25,377 bases of DNA from DAOVRL01 sp964459805 (GCA_964459805.1 CAYWOD010000021.1:1-25377); one strand, 5' to 3'. Shown: positions 1 to 7,807, numbered from the stretch's first letter. The notes: generated by a model from the sequence alone, not told the origin. Program-made: numbers and translations.

Positions 1-96
1 GTATTTGTCTTGCGGGCAGCGGTGGAGTCTATCTATAATGCCTGGACAAAAAAAAGGCCAATATCAGATAAATCGGATTTGTTTTGGAGCTTGGTT

Positions 97-561
97 ATGA
101 TAGCTCAGTTGTCTAATCCCTGGTGGGTTTTCGTATTGTTAGGTCTCTGTGCGGGTGTCCTCAGCGGCGCTCTGGGTCTTGGCAGCGGGGTCATACTCGT
201 TCCCGTCCTTGTACTGCTCTGTGCCGTTGAGCAGAAATGTGCTCAGGGAATGGCTTTGGCGGTAATTGTGCCTACGGCGCTGGTAGGGGCACTGCGCTAC
301 TGGAGAAATCCGGACATCGAGATGAACGCAGTAGTCATCGGCCTGATTATATGCGGCGCGCTGGCCGGCACACTTGCCGGGACGGAATTGGCCGCCCGGC
401 TGTCGAGCCATGTGCTGCGAAAGGCATTTGCAGTTGTCCTGCTTGTAGTGGCTGTGAGGATGTTTATGGGCCCGTCACGGCCCGGACAGGCGGGTTCCAA
501 CGGCGGTCCCATAGGCGAAGAAACGGCCAATACTGTTGAACCCCGAGACAGAGAGAATTGA
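97..561 (+). CDS. TSUP (TauE/SafE-type) membrane protein, half-size or 5'-truncated
   Basis: Seen: about 155 residues with roughly four hydrophobic segments. The first carries a Gly-rich stretch (GVLSGALGLGSGVILVP) followed by an ALAVIVPTALVGALRY helix, which is the usual repeat unit of the TSUP/TauE/SafE family of anion or organosulfur exporters of the inner membrane. The tail after about residue 125 is polar and unstructured. Full TSUP proteins carry two such units (about 250 residues); only one is visible. ATG at 97 is preferred because GGAG lies 7 nt upstream. However, the frame stays open to the left edge, and the upstream residues end like a TSUP half (NAWTKKRP), so this could be the C-terminal half of a full-length gene entering from outside. 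Substrate cannot be told. Confidence 0.65.
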   Translation: MIAQLSNPWWVFVLLGLCAGVLSGALGLGSGVILVPVLVLLCAVEQKCAQGMALAVIVPTALVGALRYWRNPDIEMNAVVIGLIICGALAGTLAGTELAARLSSHVLRKAFAVVLLVVAVRMFMGPSRPGQAGSNGGPIGEETANTVEPRDREN

Positions 562-632
562 GGTGATTGAAATGTAGAGGAGTCAGACTACTACCGCATT
601 TCATAAATGTCGCTACTATACTATAGGGTAAC

Positions 633-666
633 GAGATTGCTTCGTCGCTTCGCTCCTCGCGATGAC
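633..666 (+). repeat. REP-like repeat half-unit
   Basis: GAGATTGC, a GC-rich middle and CCTCGCGATGAC match, in the same order, the right half of the longer palindrome at 11663-11700 (GAGATTGC ... CCTCGCAATGAC). Both are extragenic. This is the widespread bacterial type of dispersed element with a GTCATTGCGAGG end; only one arm is present here. Confidence 0.55.
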
Positions 667-797
667 AATTTGAGAGTTTTAGGTGTGATTGCGGGCCGAG
701 CTCAACTCGGCGTGGCGATCTCATCGTCGCAATAGTTGTGAAACGCGGTACTACAGTCTTTTTACAGAGCTACTATAACTTTTCGGTCATGCTTCTA

Positions 798-826
798 TTG
801 CGTTTTCTCAGCAGAACCTTTATACT
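798..826 (+). promoter_or_regulatory. candidate sigma70-type promoter for the 917 operon
   Basis: TTGCGT at 798-803 and TATACT at 821-826 are separated by 17 nt. The -10 matches the consensus at five of six positions and the -35 at about three. It would start transcription near 833, about 85 nt before the GTG of the first gene. Prediction from sequence only. Confidence 0.4.
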
Positions 827-837
827 GCGTAATGCGT

Positions 838-861
838 ATATACCCCGGACACAGGGTATAT
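838..861. promoter_or_regulatory. 8-bp palindrome, possible operator
   Basis: ATATACCC (838-845) and GGGTATAT (854-861) form a perfect inverted repeat around an 8-nt spacer. It lies directly after the predicted transcription start and 56 nt before the first start codon of the operon. The dyad suits a dimeric repressor site; it could also fold as a hairpin at the 5' end of the mRNA. Confidence 0.35.
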
Positions 862-916
862 TGAGCCTGACCCGGAAAGGTTTTATCGTTTTTTAAGACC
901 GAGAGCAGGGTTTACA

Positions 917-2239
917 GTGATAAGAGTACACAGGTTAGTCTTGGCGGTCTGTCTGTGGTGTTGTTTGCCAATTCACCCGGCGTTCGCCTGCAGATACAAC
1001 GTTCGTGAAACAGGGTTCGTGGATTTGGGCCTTGAGCCGTATATACTTTACAGCTTCATCGATGCAAATACGCCCGCGGAGCTCATCGCCGCCTTCAAAG
1101 AAATAGCCCAGGACACCCTTGCCGAAAGTAACCTCAGGGTCCAGATAATCGACGCAAATCGGCAAAAAGACCATCCCGCAATCAAGCTGCTCGATCCGAA
1201 CGACGCATCTTTTCCCTCTGCGGTCCTTGTCTCCCCCGACGGCCAGTCTCTCGCGGTGTCCGTGACGAAGCCTGATAAACCTTTCAAGAAAACGGTCCGC
1301 TCGGCAATTGATGAGATTCTCGCATCGCCCAAACGCAAAGAAATCCTGCTGGGGGTATCCAAAGCCTATGGAATAGTCGTGCTGCTGGAGGGGCCCGATG
1401 CCGGGCAAAACGAAAAGGCCAAGAAGGCAGCTTCGGCCGCCGTCGAACAGGTAGCCTCTCAAATAAATTACATGCCCAAGCTGATTGCCAATCCACCGGA
1501 GCTTGTTGTAATGGACGCCAACTCGGTTGCAAACGAACGAGTACTGCTCTGGAGCCTCGGCCTGGAGCCCAACGACGTGAACGAGCCGGCAGCGATAGTC
1601 GTCTATGGACGGGCTCGCTGGATCGGACCGCTCTTCAAGGGCGAAGAGATAAGCGAGGACGACCTCGCCAGTGTCCTTTTCGTAATTGGAGCTGACTGCG
1701 AATGCGGATTCGATTACAGGTGGCTCCAGGGCACAATGCTCCCTGCCAAATGGGACCAGGAGATCCACGAACTCGCCGTCAAAAGCCTCGGCTTTGACCC
1801 CGAAAACCCGATGATAAAGATGGAGATGAGCCGGATAATAGGAAGAGGAATGGGCGGGTATGCCTACCAGGGCACGCCCTTTGGCTACCAGGAGCTGATC
1901 ATAGAGCCCGAAACAGACCTCCAGGACCTGAAGGATATTCAGGCCCCAGACGAGCCAAATGATCTTTCACCTGAACCCAACGCAGTGGAAGTGGCACTTC
2001 AGAATCCACCCGAGCCCAATATAGCCCAAGCGGCGCCGCACAACGCGCCCGAGCCAAATGTGACGGCATCGCTACACCAGGTCCCCCGCGAACCCAATAC
2101 GGCCAGACCGGTGTCGGGCGGCCCTACTACGCCCGGTATTTACGTGCTGCTGCGCAGTACAGCATTTCTCGTCGTGGCAATGTTTGCATTAGTGATCATT
2201 CTCGGCGTTGCGATTTTTGCGAGGTCAAAAAGAGTATGA
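917..2239 (+). CDS. unknown secreted, C-terminally membrane-anchored protein with EPN repeats
   Basis: Family not recognised. Seen: 440 residues starting at GTG, with AGCAGGG 6 nt upstream. Residues 1-25 are a signal peptide (hydrophobic core LVLAVCLWCCLPIH). Residues 26-320 look like mixed alpha/beta, with a Cys pair in GADCECGFDYRWL near 255. Residues 338-395 are a Pro/Glu/Asn-rich linker repeating E-P-N about six times. A single transmembrane helix (about 411-434) and the short basic tail RSKRV end the protein. This predicts a large exported domain held at the membrane by its C-terminus. Its stop overlaps the next start as ATGA, so it is translationally coupled to the propeller-methyltransferase gene and shares an operon with an FtsX/LolD-type transporter. 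A role as partner of these is inferred from position only. Confidence 0.8.
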   Translation: MIRVHRLVLAVCLWCCLPIHPAFACRYNVRETGFVDLGLEPYILYSFIDANTPAELIAAFKEIAQDTLAESNLRVQIIDANRQKDHPAIKLLDPNDASFPSAVLVSPDGQSLAVSVTKPDKPFKKTVRSAIDEILASPKRKEILLGVSKAYGIVVLLEGPDAGQNEKAKKAASAAVEQVASQINYMPKLIANPPELVVMDANSVANERVLLWSLGLEPNDVNEPAAIVVYGRARWIGPLFKGEEISEDDLASVLFVIGADCECGFDYRWLQGTMLPAKWDQEIHELAVKSLGFDPENPMIKMEMSRIIGRGMGGYAYQGTPFGYQELIIEPETDLQDLKDIQAPDEPNDLSPEPNAVEVALQNPPEPNIAQAAPHNAPEPNVTASLHQVPREPNTARPVSGGPTTPGIYVLLRSTAFLVVAMFALVIILGVAIFARSKRV

Positions 2240-5200
2240 ACAAGCACACCGTATATGCCTTCTTTGGTGCCCTGCTGAGCGTCTGTGGGTTGGTTTGGGG
2301 TGACGACTGGCCCACCTTCAACCATGACAATCATAGAAGCGGGCTTGCCGGCGAACGGCTCCAACTGCCCCTGAAGCAGACTTGGGTGTTTAAGGCCCCT
2401 CACCGGCCGGCACCCGCCTGGCCACCACCGGCAAAACACGATTTCTGGCACCGTCACCACAATCTAAGGGCCACTGTAACTTACGACCGGGTGTTTCACG
2501 TGGTCGGGGCCGGCGAGATGCTCTTCTTCGGCTCATCCGCTGACGGCAAGATCTGCGCCCTCGATGCCCTGACCGGGCGCCCGCGCTGGACGTTCTTCAC
2601 GGAGGGACCTGTCCGCGTGGCGCCGGCTGTAGTTGGCAATAGACTGTACGTTGGTTCCGACGATGGATGCGTTTACTGTCTTCGTGCCGAAGACGGCTCG
2701 CTACTGTGGAAGTACAGCGCGTCCGAACGTCCGCGCATGGTACCCGGCAACGGCGCAATGATATCGCTCTGGCCCGTGCGTGCGGGCCTCGTAGCTGATG
2801 GGCGAGCCGTATATTGTACAGCCGGTTTGTTTCCGAACCAAGGCACGTTCCTGTTTGCATTAAACGCCGAAGACGGCTCAGTTATATGGAAACGCAAAGT
2901 CGGTATCTCCCCTCAGGGTTACATATTGGCTTCCGACGAACGGCTGTACGTTCCAACCGGACGTACGGCTCCGGCGATTTTCGCCCGCGCCGACGGCAGC
3001 TCCCGGGGAGAGCTGCCCAGCGCCGGCGGGACATACGCGCTCCTGACGGACGATGTGCTGGTAACGGGGCCCGGCCGAGGGCCCAAGGAAATCAAAGCAA
3101 ACGACGCCAGAACAAGAGATGCAATCGCAACGTTCGGCGGATTGCGAATGATCGTCAACGGCACAACGGCCTATATGCAGTCGGAAACCAAACTCTCGGC
3201 GTTCAACCGAGGTCGCTATATCCAGCTCTCCAGAGAAAAGAACGGCTTGAATCGGCAGCGTAAGAAAATCGCCGAGCAACTCAAAAAGCTCGCCAAAGAA
3301 AGCCCCGAAGCAAAGCAACTTCAGGAAGACTTGCGCAGCCTCGATACCCGGCTGGCGGAGTTGGATAGACTATTGAAGGATTGCTACTTGTGGACGGCGC
3401 CCTGCGAATATCCGTGCTCAATGATTATGGCGGGCAACGTCCTCTTAGCCGGCGGCGAGAACCAAATAGCGGCACTCGATTCGGCCAACGGCAGCGTCGT
3501 TTGGACGGCCCCGGTTGTCGGCAGGGCGTTTGGCTTGAGCATAGTGAACGGCGGCCTGTTTGTCAGTACGGACGAAGGACGGATACACTGCTTTAGAAAC
3601 GCCCTCAAAGGCACAGCCGAGGTAATAACGACTTATACCGACACAAGCGGCTATCCTCGCGACGAGCTGACGCAGCTTTATGCCGAGGCCGCCAAGTATA
3701 TTGCCGAGCAAAGCCCGGTAAAAAAAGGATACTGCCTTGTCCTCGACTGCGGGCGGGGACGATTGGCGTACGAGCTGGCCCGAATAACCGATCTGAAAAT
3801 CATCGGCGTTGAAGAGGATGCCGACAAGGTTGCCGCAGCTCGCAAGGCCCTCGACAAGGCCGGACTTTACGGACGCGTCGTGATTCATCAAGGCTTCTCC
3901 GGGCAGTTGCCCTATACAAAATACTTCGCCAACCTGATTGTCTCGGACCGGGCGCTGCGGACCGGCGAGCTCCCGATTTCACCAAAGGAGCTTTTTGGCC
4001 TGCTCCGCCCTGCCGGCGGCGTCGTTGCCCTCGGCACACCGGCTGCCAATAGCAATGAAGAACAGCTTGAAGACTGGGGCCAAACGTCAATCGCCGGCTG
4101 GACGGTCCACAAAACCGACAACATCCTCTGGGGATTGGCAAAACGCCGAAGCCTGGAAGGCGCCGGCGAGTGGACGCACATCCACGCCGAGCCGGGAAAT
4201 TCGGCCTGCAGCAAAGACACGCTTGTAAAAGGCCCGATGGCTATCCAATGGTTCGGACGTCCCGGACCCGAGCACATGATCGACCGTCACCATCGCAACG
4301 TCCCGCCACTCTTCAAAGATGGCCGACTTTTCGTACCCGGCGATTGCATCGTCTTTGCTATGGACGCCTACAACGGGACTATCCAGTGGCAGGTTGAAAT
4401 CCCAAATTCCCGACGGCTCGGCGTATTCCTCGATTGCGGGAGCATGGCCGTCGATGAAAACTTGCTCTACGTCGTCGCCGAGGACAAGTGCCACGGCTTC
4501 GATGTGCAAACCGGCACGCGCCGCCTCACGCACAAAATGCCCCAGCTTATCGAGAACAGGCCGAGACAGTGGGGCTACATCGCGTACACCGGCGACGTAA
4601 TCCTTGGCACAGGTCGAAGAAAGGATGCCTCCTACACCGAGACCAGCTACAATGCCGACAATGCCCTCTGGCACAGAAATATGAAACTTGTCGTCAGTGA
4701 CTACGTCTTCGCAGTGAATAAGACTACCGGCGAGGCACTCTGGAAATATAAGGACGGACTCGTTCTCAACACCACCATCGCCATCGGCGGGCCCGGCCCC
4801 GGAGGCCCACGGATGTACTTCATCGAGACTAATAGCCCCGCGGCGCTGGCCGACAAGCTCGGTCGTATGCCGGCAAAGACTCTCTTCGAGGGGGGTGAGC
4901 AGTATCTCGTCGCCCTCGACATAAAAACCGGACGCGTCGCTTTCAAAGAGAAAATCAACGTAAGCAATTTCGGCGAGCCCGTTTATATCAACTATGCCAA
5001 AGGCATACTACTCTTGAGCGGCTCAGACCTCGTCGGAAAGTCCATTCGTTATTACTATGATGCCTTCGATAGTCGTTCGGGCCGGGTCCTCTGGAGGGCA
5101 AGCCACGACACCAGCCTTGCAACGGACGGCGGCCACGGCGAATACAATCGTCACCCGACGATTATTGATAACACAGTCTATGCCTGGCCTTATGCCTATA

Positions 5201-5496
5201 ATCTCAAGACCGGCGGAAAAATCGAGGGCTGGAAAATGGACCGCAGAGGTCACGGCTGCGGCGGCGTCTCGGCCTCGGCCCAATGCCTGTTCTGGCGGGG
5301 CGGCAACCCGTGGATGTATGACCTGGGACCCGGCGGCGGTCCGGCGCGGCTGACCAGCGTCACACGCCCTGGCTGCTGGATCAATATCATCCCGGCCGGC
5401 GGACTGGTCCTTATTCCGGAAGCCAGCTCAGGTTGTACCTGTGGCTTCGGCGTGCAGACTTCTATAGCCTTTATTCCAAATAAAGTCTTGAACTGA
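2236..5496 (+). CDS. secreted PQQ-like propeller / methyltransferase-like / PQQ-like propeller protein
   Basis: Seen: 1086 residues. Signal peptide 1-22; first PQQ-like (BamB/quinoprotein-type) propeller about 24-455, opening with DWPTFNHDNHRSG and showing repeats such as ALDALTGRPRW and CLRAEDGSLLWKY. A charged coiled coil (about 330-380) is inserted in this propeller. A class I SAM-methyltransferase-like Rossmann domain spans about 475-637, with strand-2 acid in IIGVEED and FANLIVSD. A second propeller runs about 645-1086 and ends with RPGCWIN ... SSGCTC. Motif I is altered (VLDCGRGRL) compared with the paralogues, so SAM binding is doubtful. It is coupled by ATGA to the gene before it; the permease follows after 56 nt. 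Paralogues at 17364-21734 and 21767-25377 carry the same domains as two genes. PQQ-like repeats do not prove a PQQ cofactor; the true function is unknown. Confidence 0.9.
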   Translation: MNKHTVYAFFGALLSVCGLVWGDDWPTFNHDNHRSGLAGERLQLPLKQTWVFKAPHRPAPAWPPPAKHDFWHRHHNLRATVTYDRVFHVVGAGEMLFFGSSADGKICALDALTGRPRWTFFTEGPVRVAPAVVGNRLYVGSDDGCVYCLRAEDGSLLWKYSASERPRMVPGNGAMISLWPVRAGLVADGRAVYCTAGLFPNQGTFLFALNAEDGSVIWKRKVGISPQGYILASDERLYVPTGRTAPAIFARADGSSRGELPSAGGTYALLTDDVLVTGPGRGPKEIKANDARTRDAIATFGGLRMIVNGTTAYMQSETKLSAFNRGRYIQLSREKNGLNRQRKKIAEQLKKLAKESPEAKQLQEDLRSLDTRLAELDRLLKDCYLWTAPCEYPCSMIMAGNVLLAGGENQIAALDSANGSVVWTAPVVGRAFGLSIVNGGLFVSTDEGRIHCFRNALKGTAEVITTYTDTSGYPRDELTQLYAEAAKYIAEQSPVKKGYCLVLDCGRGRLAYELARITDLKIIGVEEDADKVAAARKALDKAGLYGRVVIHQGFSGQLPYTKYFANLIVSDRALRTGELPISPKELFGLLRPAGGVVALGTPAANSNEEQLEDWGQTSIAGWTVHKTDNILWGLAKRRSLEGAGEWTHIHAEPGNSACSKDTLVKGPMAIQWFGRPGPEHMIDRHHRNVPPLFKDGRLFVPGDCIVFAMDAYNGTIQWQVEIPNSRRLGVFLDCGSMAVDENLLYVVAEDKCHGFDVQTGTRRLTHKMPQLIENRPRQWGYIAYTGDVILGTGRRKDASYTETSYNADNALWHRNMKLVVSDYVFAVNKTTGEALWKYKDGLVLNTTIAIGGPGPGGPRMYFIETNSPAALADKLGRMPAKTLFEGGEQYLVALDIKTGRVAFKEKINVSNFGEPVYINYAKGILLLSGSDLVGKSIRYYYDAFDSRSGRVLWRASHDTSLATDGGHGEYNRHPTIIDNTVYAWPYAYNLKTGGKIEGWKMDRRGHGCGGVSASAQCLFWRGGNPWMYDLGPGGGPARLTSVTRPGCWINIIPAGGLVLIPEASSGCTCGFGVQTSIAFIPNKVLN

Positions 5497-5552
5497 AAAA
5501 TGAAAACTGAGAGAATTGCTCGACTCAAAACCGAAATGAGGCGGCAGAATAT

Positions 5553-6713
5553 ATGTCGATACTTGCTCTGATCTTAAAAGAGATTCGTCATCGCAAGATG
5601 AACTTTCTTCTTGGTTTGCTGCCGGTAGTGACAGCAGTTGCTCTGGTCGTGGCTTTTGTCACCACCGCCCAGGCTTACAGGCGTGAGACAAGGCGAATAA
5701 TGCGCGATATGGGGCAGAACTTGCGCATCATCCCAAAAGAAACGAGTATAGATGAATTCTGGTCAGTCGGTTTTTCGGAACATACGATGCCCGAGGAATA
5801 TGTTCATCGTTTCGCTTTGTTGGAAGGTTTTAGCTATACCCACTTGACCGCCACCCTCCAGAAGAAGGTCTTTTGGCGAGACATGAATATTATCCTGGTC
5901 GGTATGTTGCCGGAGGTTTTGCCGCTCGATAAACGCCAACAGAAGCCGATGACTTTTTCAATAGACCCGAATACTATTTACGTTGGGTTCGAAATAGCCC
6001 GCCGCCTGGGGATTGAATCAGGACAGCAGGTTGATATTTTTGGCAAGACCTTCACTGTTGTAAGGTGTCTTGCCCGAAGCGGCAGCAGTGATGATATACG
6101 CATATACGGTCATCTTCACGACGTACAGAATATTCTGAATTTGGAAACGAGAATTAACGAGATAAAGGCGCTGGAATGCCTGTGCATTATTGAGTTGAGC
6201 AAAGTACCGATAGACCTGTTCGTTCTTGCAGAAACGCAGCTTGCCAAGATATTGCCCGAAGCGAAGGTAATTCTGATCCAGGGCATCGCCGAGATTCGCC
6301 AAAAGCAGAGAGCGGCGATGGAGGGCTATATAGCGTTTCTTTTGCCGGTAATTGTTGTTGTCTGTGGCGCATGGATTGGAGTTCTTGCCATGGTCAATGT
6401 CCGAGACAGACAACGCGAGATTGGGATTATGCGGGCGCTTGGATACCGCTCCGGCCCAATCACACTACTGTTCTTAGGGAAAGCCGTGCTAATGGGGCTG
6501 CTCGGAGCAATTGTCGGTTTCTTTGTAGGCACCGGTCTGGCCCTGAACTTTGGGCCGGGTATATTTAAGATAACGGCTAAAGCAATAAGACCGGAATATG
6601 TTTGGCTCCTCTGGCCACTTATCTTTGCTCCTGTATTTGCCGCGATCTCGAGCTTCATCCCGGCAATGATCGCCGTCGCCTACGACCCTGCCGTAACACT
6701 CAGAGAAGAATAG
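5553..6713 (+). CDS. FtsX/MacB-type ABC transporter permease
   Basis: Seen: 386 residues. One N-terminal transmembrane helix (about 17-40), then a large soluble extracytoplasmic domain (about 41-250), then three helices near 258-280, 305-330 and 347-372. RDRQREIGIMRALGY before the third helix and the C-terminal DPAVTLREE are hallmarks of the FtsX/LolC/MacB permease family, whose members act as dimers and work on substrates at the outer face of the membrane (lipoproteins, peptides, cell-wall enzymes) rather than moving ions. ATG at 5553 has GAGGCGG upstream. The ATPase gene starts 2 nt after the stop, so the two should form one transporter. Substrate unknown; the secreted proteins encoded upstream are obvious candidates for partners. 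Confidence 0.88.
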   Translation: MSILALILKEIRHRKMNFLLGLLPVVTAVALVVAFVTTAQAYRRETRRIMRDMGQNLRIIPKETSIDEFWSVGFSEHTMPEEYVHRFALLEGFSYTHLTATLQKKVFWRDMNIILVGMLPEVLPLDKRQQKPMTFSIDPNTIYVGFEIARRLGIESGQQVDIFGKTFTVVRCLARSGSSDDIRIYGHLHDVQNILNLETRINEIKALECLCIIELSKVPIDLFVLAETQLAKILPEAKVILIQGIAEIRQKQRAAMEGYIAFLLPVIVVVCGAWIGVLAMVNVRDRQREIGIMRALGYRSGPITLLFLGKAVLMGLLGAIVGFFVGTGLALNFGPGIFKITAKAIRPEYVWLLWPLIFAPVFAAISSFIPAMIAVAYDPAVTLREE

Positions 6714-6715
6714 AA

Positions 6716-7378
6716 ATGGTTGTACTCCAAAATGTTGCAAAAACCTACCGCAAAGGCCGTGGCCAGATACGGGCACTGAGCAGTGTCAGCCTCCATATTG
6801 AAAGAGGTGAGTTTGTCGTTCTCTCCGGGCCGAGCGGCAGCGGCAAGACGACCTTGCTGATGACCATGGCCGCGATGCTCAGACCTACCAGTGGCAGCGT
6901 CCGCGTCCATCAGAGCGATCTGTACGCGATGAGCATAGGCGAGAGGGCAGACTTTCGGGCCCGGAACATCGGCTTTGTCTTCCAGATGTTTCATCTGATT
7001 CCATATTTGAACATCGTTGAGAACGTCCTCCTTGCAGCCCGGCTTATCGGCCGAAGCGACCGAATACAAGCCGCTGAGGAATTGTTGACGCAATTAGGTC
7101 TGGCCGAACGCGGCTTGCATAGACCGGCTGAACTAAGTGCCGGCGAGAAGCAGCGGGTCGCCATAGCCAGAGCACTGTTCAATCGCCCCGGTATTATCCT
7201 CGCCGATGAGCCGACCGGCAACCTTGACCCCGACAACGCAGCCTCGGTGCTCGGGCATCTTTCTGAATTCCACCGCAGCGGAGGCACCGTTATCATTGCC
7301 ACACACGGACCAAGCACCGAGCGTTTCGCCGACCGCGTAGTTTATCTCCGCGACGGAAGTATCGAAAAGTCCGGCTGA
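6716..7378 (+). CDS. LolD/MacB-type ABC transporter ATPase
   Basis: Seen: 220 residues, a normal length for LolD-type ATPases. Walker A GPSGSGKTT at 38-46, Q-loop in FVFQMFHLIPYLN, signature LSAGEKQR near 139, Walker B IILADEPTGNLD, and the switch His in IIATHG. The signature has Ala and Glu in place of the usual LSGGQ-type residues. An upstream in-frame extension exists, but ATG 6716 is chosen because the family N-terminus begins at MVVLQNVAKTYRKG and it lies 2 nt after the permease stop. It should energise the permease at 5553-6713. Last gene of the plus-strand operon; its 3' end meets the minus-strand genes tail to tail with no clear terminator between them. Confidence 0.92.
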   Translation: MVVLQNVAKTYRKGRGQIRALSSVSLHIERGEFVVLSGPSGSGKTTLLMTMAAMLRPTSGSVRVHQSDLYAMSIGERADFRARNIGFVFQMFHLIPYLNIVENVLLAARLIGRSDRIQAAEELLTQLGLAERGLHRPAELSAGEKQRVAIARALFNRPGIILADEPTGNLDPDNAASVLGHLSEFHRSGGTVIIATHGPSTERFADRVVYLRDGSIEKSG

Positions 7379-7542
7379 GCCCAAATAAGCTGCCCGCGCG
7401 CAACCCTTATGTGGTCGGCGCTGCGGTCTGTTTCAAACAGTCGTTTATTGACGTATCTCACGCCACACGGGCAGATCAGATGTCTTCGCGATTCCTTTGC
7501 CGCTCTGGTTCCTTCCGCCCATCTGTCATCGCAAACCATCAT
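7342..7542 (-). CDS. doubtful 66-residue ORF
   Basis: Not recognised. The ATG overlaps the stop of the DUF1573 remnant as ATGA, like the other junctions in this minus-strand run, which is the only reason to list it. Its last 37 bases lie antisense inside the end of the ABC ATPase gene. The product is Arg-rich with one CPC pair and has no signal peptide or helix pattern. It may simply be chance reading downstream of a decayed gene. Confidence 0.18.
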   Translation of the reverse strand: MMVCDDRWAEGTRAAKESRRHLICPCGVRYVNKRLFETDRSADHIRVARGQLIWAQPDFSILPSRR

Positions 7543-7796
7543 CTTACCTGCTTATAAAGCAGCAGCTTGGCCGGGTCGGCCTGGACCATTTGAACGACCT
7601 TTGCCTTTATCGTCAGCCGGACCTTCGGATTGGCTTTGTCGTTGCATGAGACGTAGATGTGCCTGGCGGCGGTACTCGCGGTCCTGGGGGCGGTGTAGAT
7701 TACCTTTATCGTTCCGGATTCGCCGGGGGCGTACTCCTTCTTTTCCAGTTTGGCGACGGCACAGCCGCACCTACTTGAAAAGTAGGCAAGGATCAA
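7539..7796 (-). pseudogene. DUF1573 domain, 3' part of a frame-disrupted gene
   Basis: From RCGCAVAKLEKKEYAPGESG onward this is the second half of a DUF1573 (ASH-like, immunoglobulin-fold) domain, with the family CGC motif. The first half is at 7793-8161 in another frame. Deleting 7770-7807 would join them as NVKRT-CGCAVAK, the normal family sequence. The frame could be reopened by a TTG at 7796 overlapping the upstream stop (TTGA), giving an odd MILAYFSS start, but such a product would lack the lipoprotein signal and half of the fold. The C-terminus also stops shortly after the domain (LLLYKQVR), earlier than many relatives. Most likely a broken gene; a sequencing or assembly error is the alternative. 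Confidence 0.6.
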
Positions 7797-7807
7797 GAGA
7801 CGCTGAG
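7770..7807. other. 38-nt insertion that splits the DUF1573 gene
   Basis: This segment is extra relative to the DUF1573 reading frame. It contains the hairpin CCTACTT-GAA-AAGTAGG (7770-7786), and its other edge lies in a second hairpin, GACGC-TGA-GCGTC (7799-7811). Its length (not a multiple of three) and an internal stop break the gene. CACCTACTT at its left edge (7768-7776) recurs at 9851-9859, at the start of the RHS tip gene. Confidence 0.45.

Larger units (their letters stand above)
562..916. other. intergenic region upstream of the 917-7378 operon
   Basis: This 355-base gap has no convincing ORF. It holds a REP-like half-unit (633-666), a candidate sigma70-type promoter (798-826) and a palindrome just downstream of it (838-861). 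No terminator hairpin is seen after the TSUP gene. Confidence 0.6.

Noticed and set aside
10..96. TTG start at 10 for the TSUP gene
   Set aside because: No ribosome site; ATG 97 has GGAG at 7 nt. Still open whether the frame continues from outside the window.
935..1768. 277-codon open frame on the minus strand
   Set aside because: Lies fully antisense to the 917-2239 gene, which has signal peptide, stalk and membrane helix; the antisense product shows no domain.
4087..4674. 195-codon open frame on the minus strand
   Set aside because: Antisense shadow of the methyltransferase-propeller gene; no family features.
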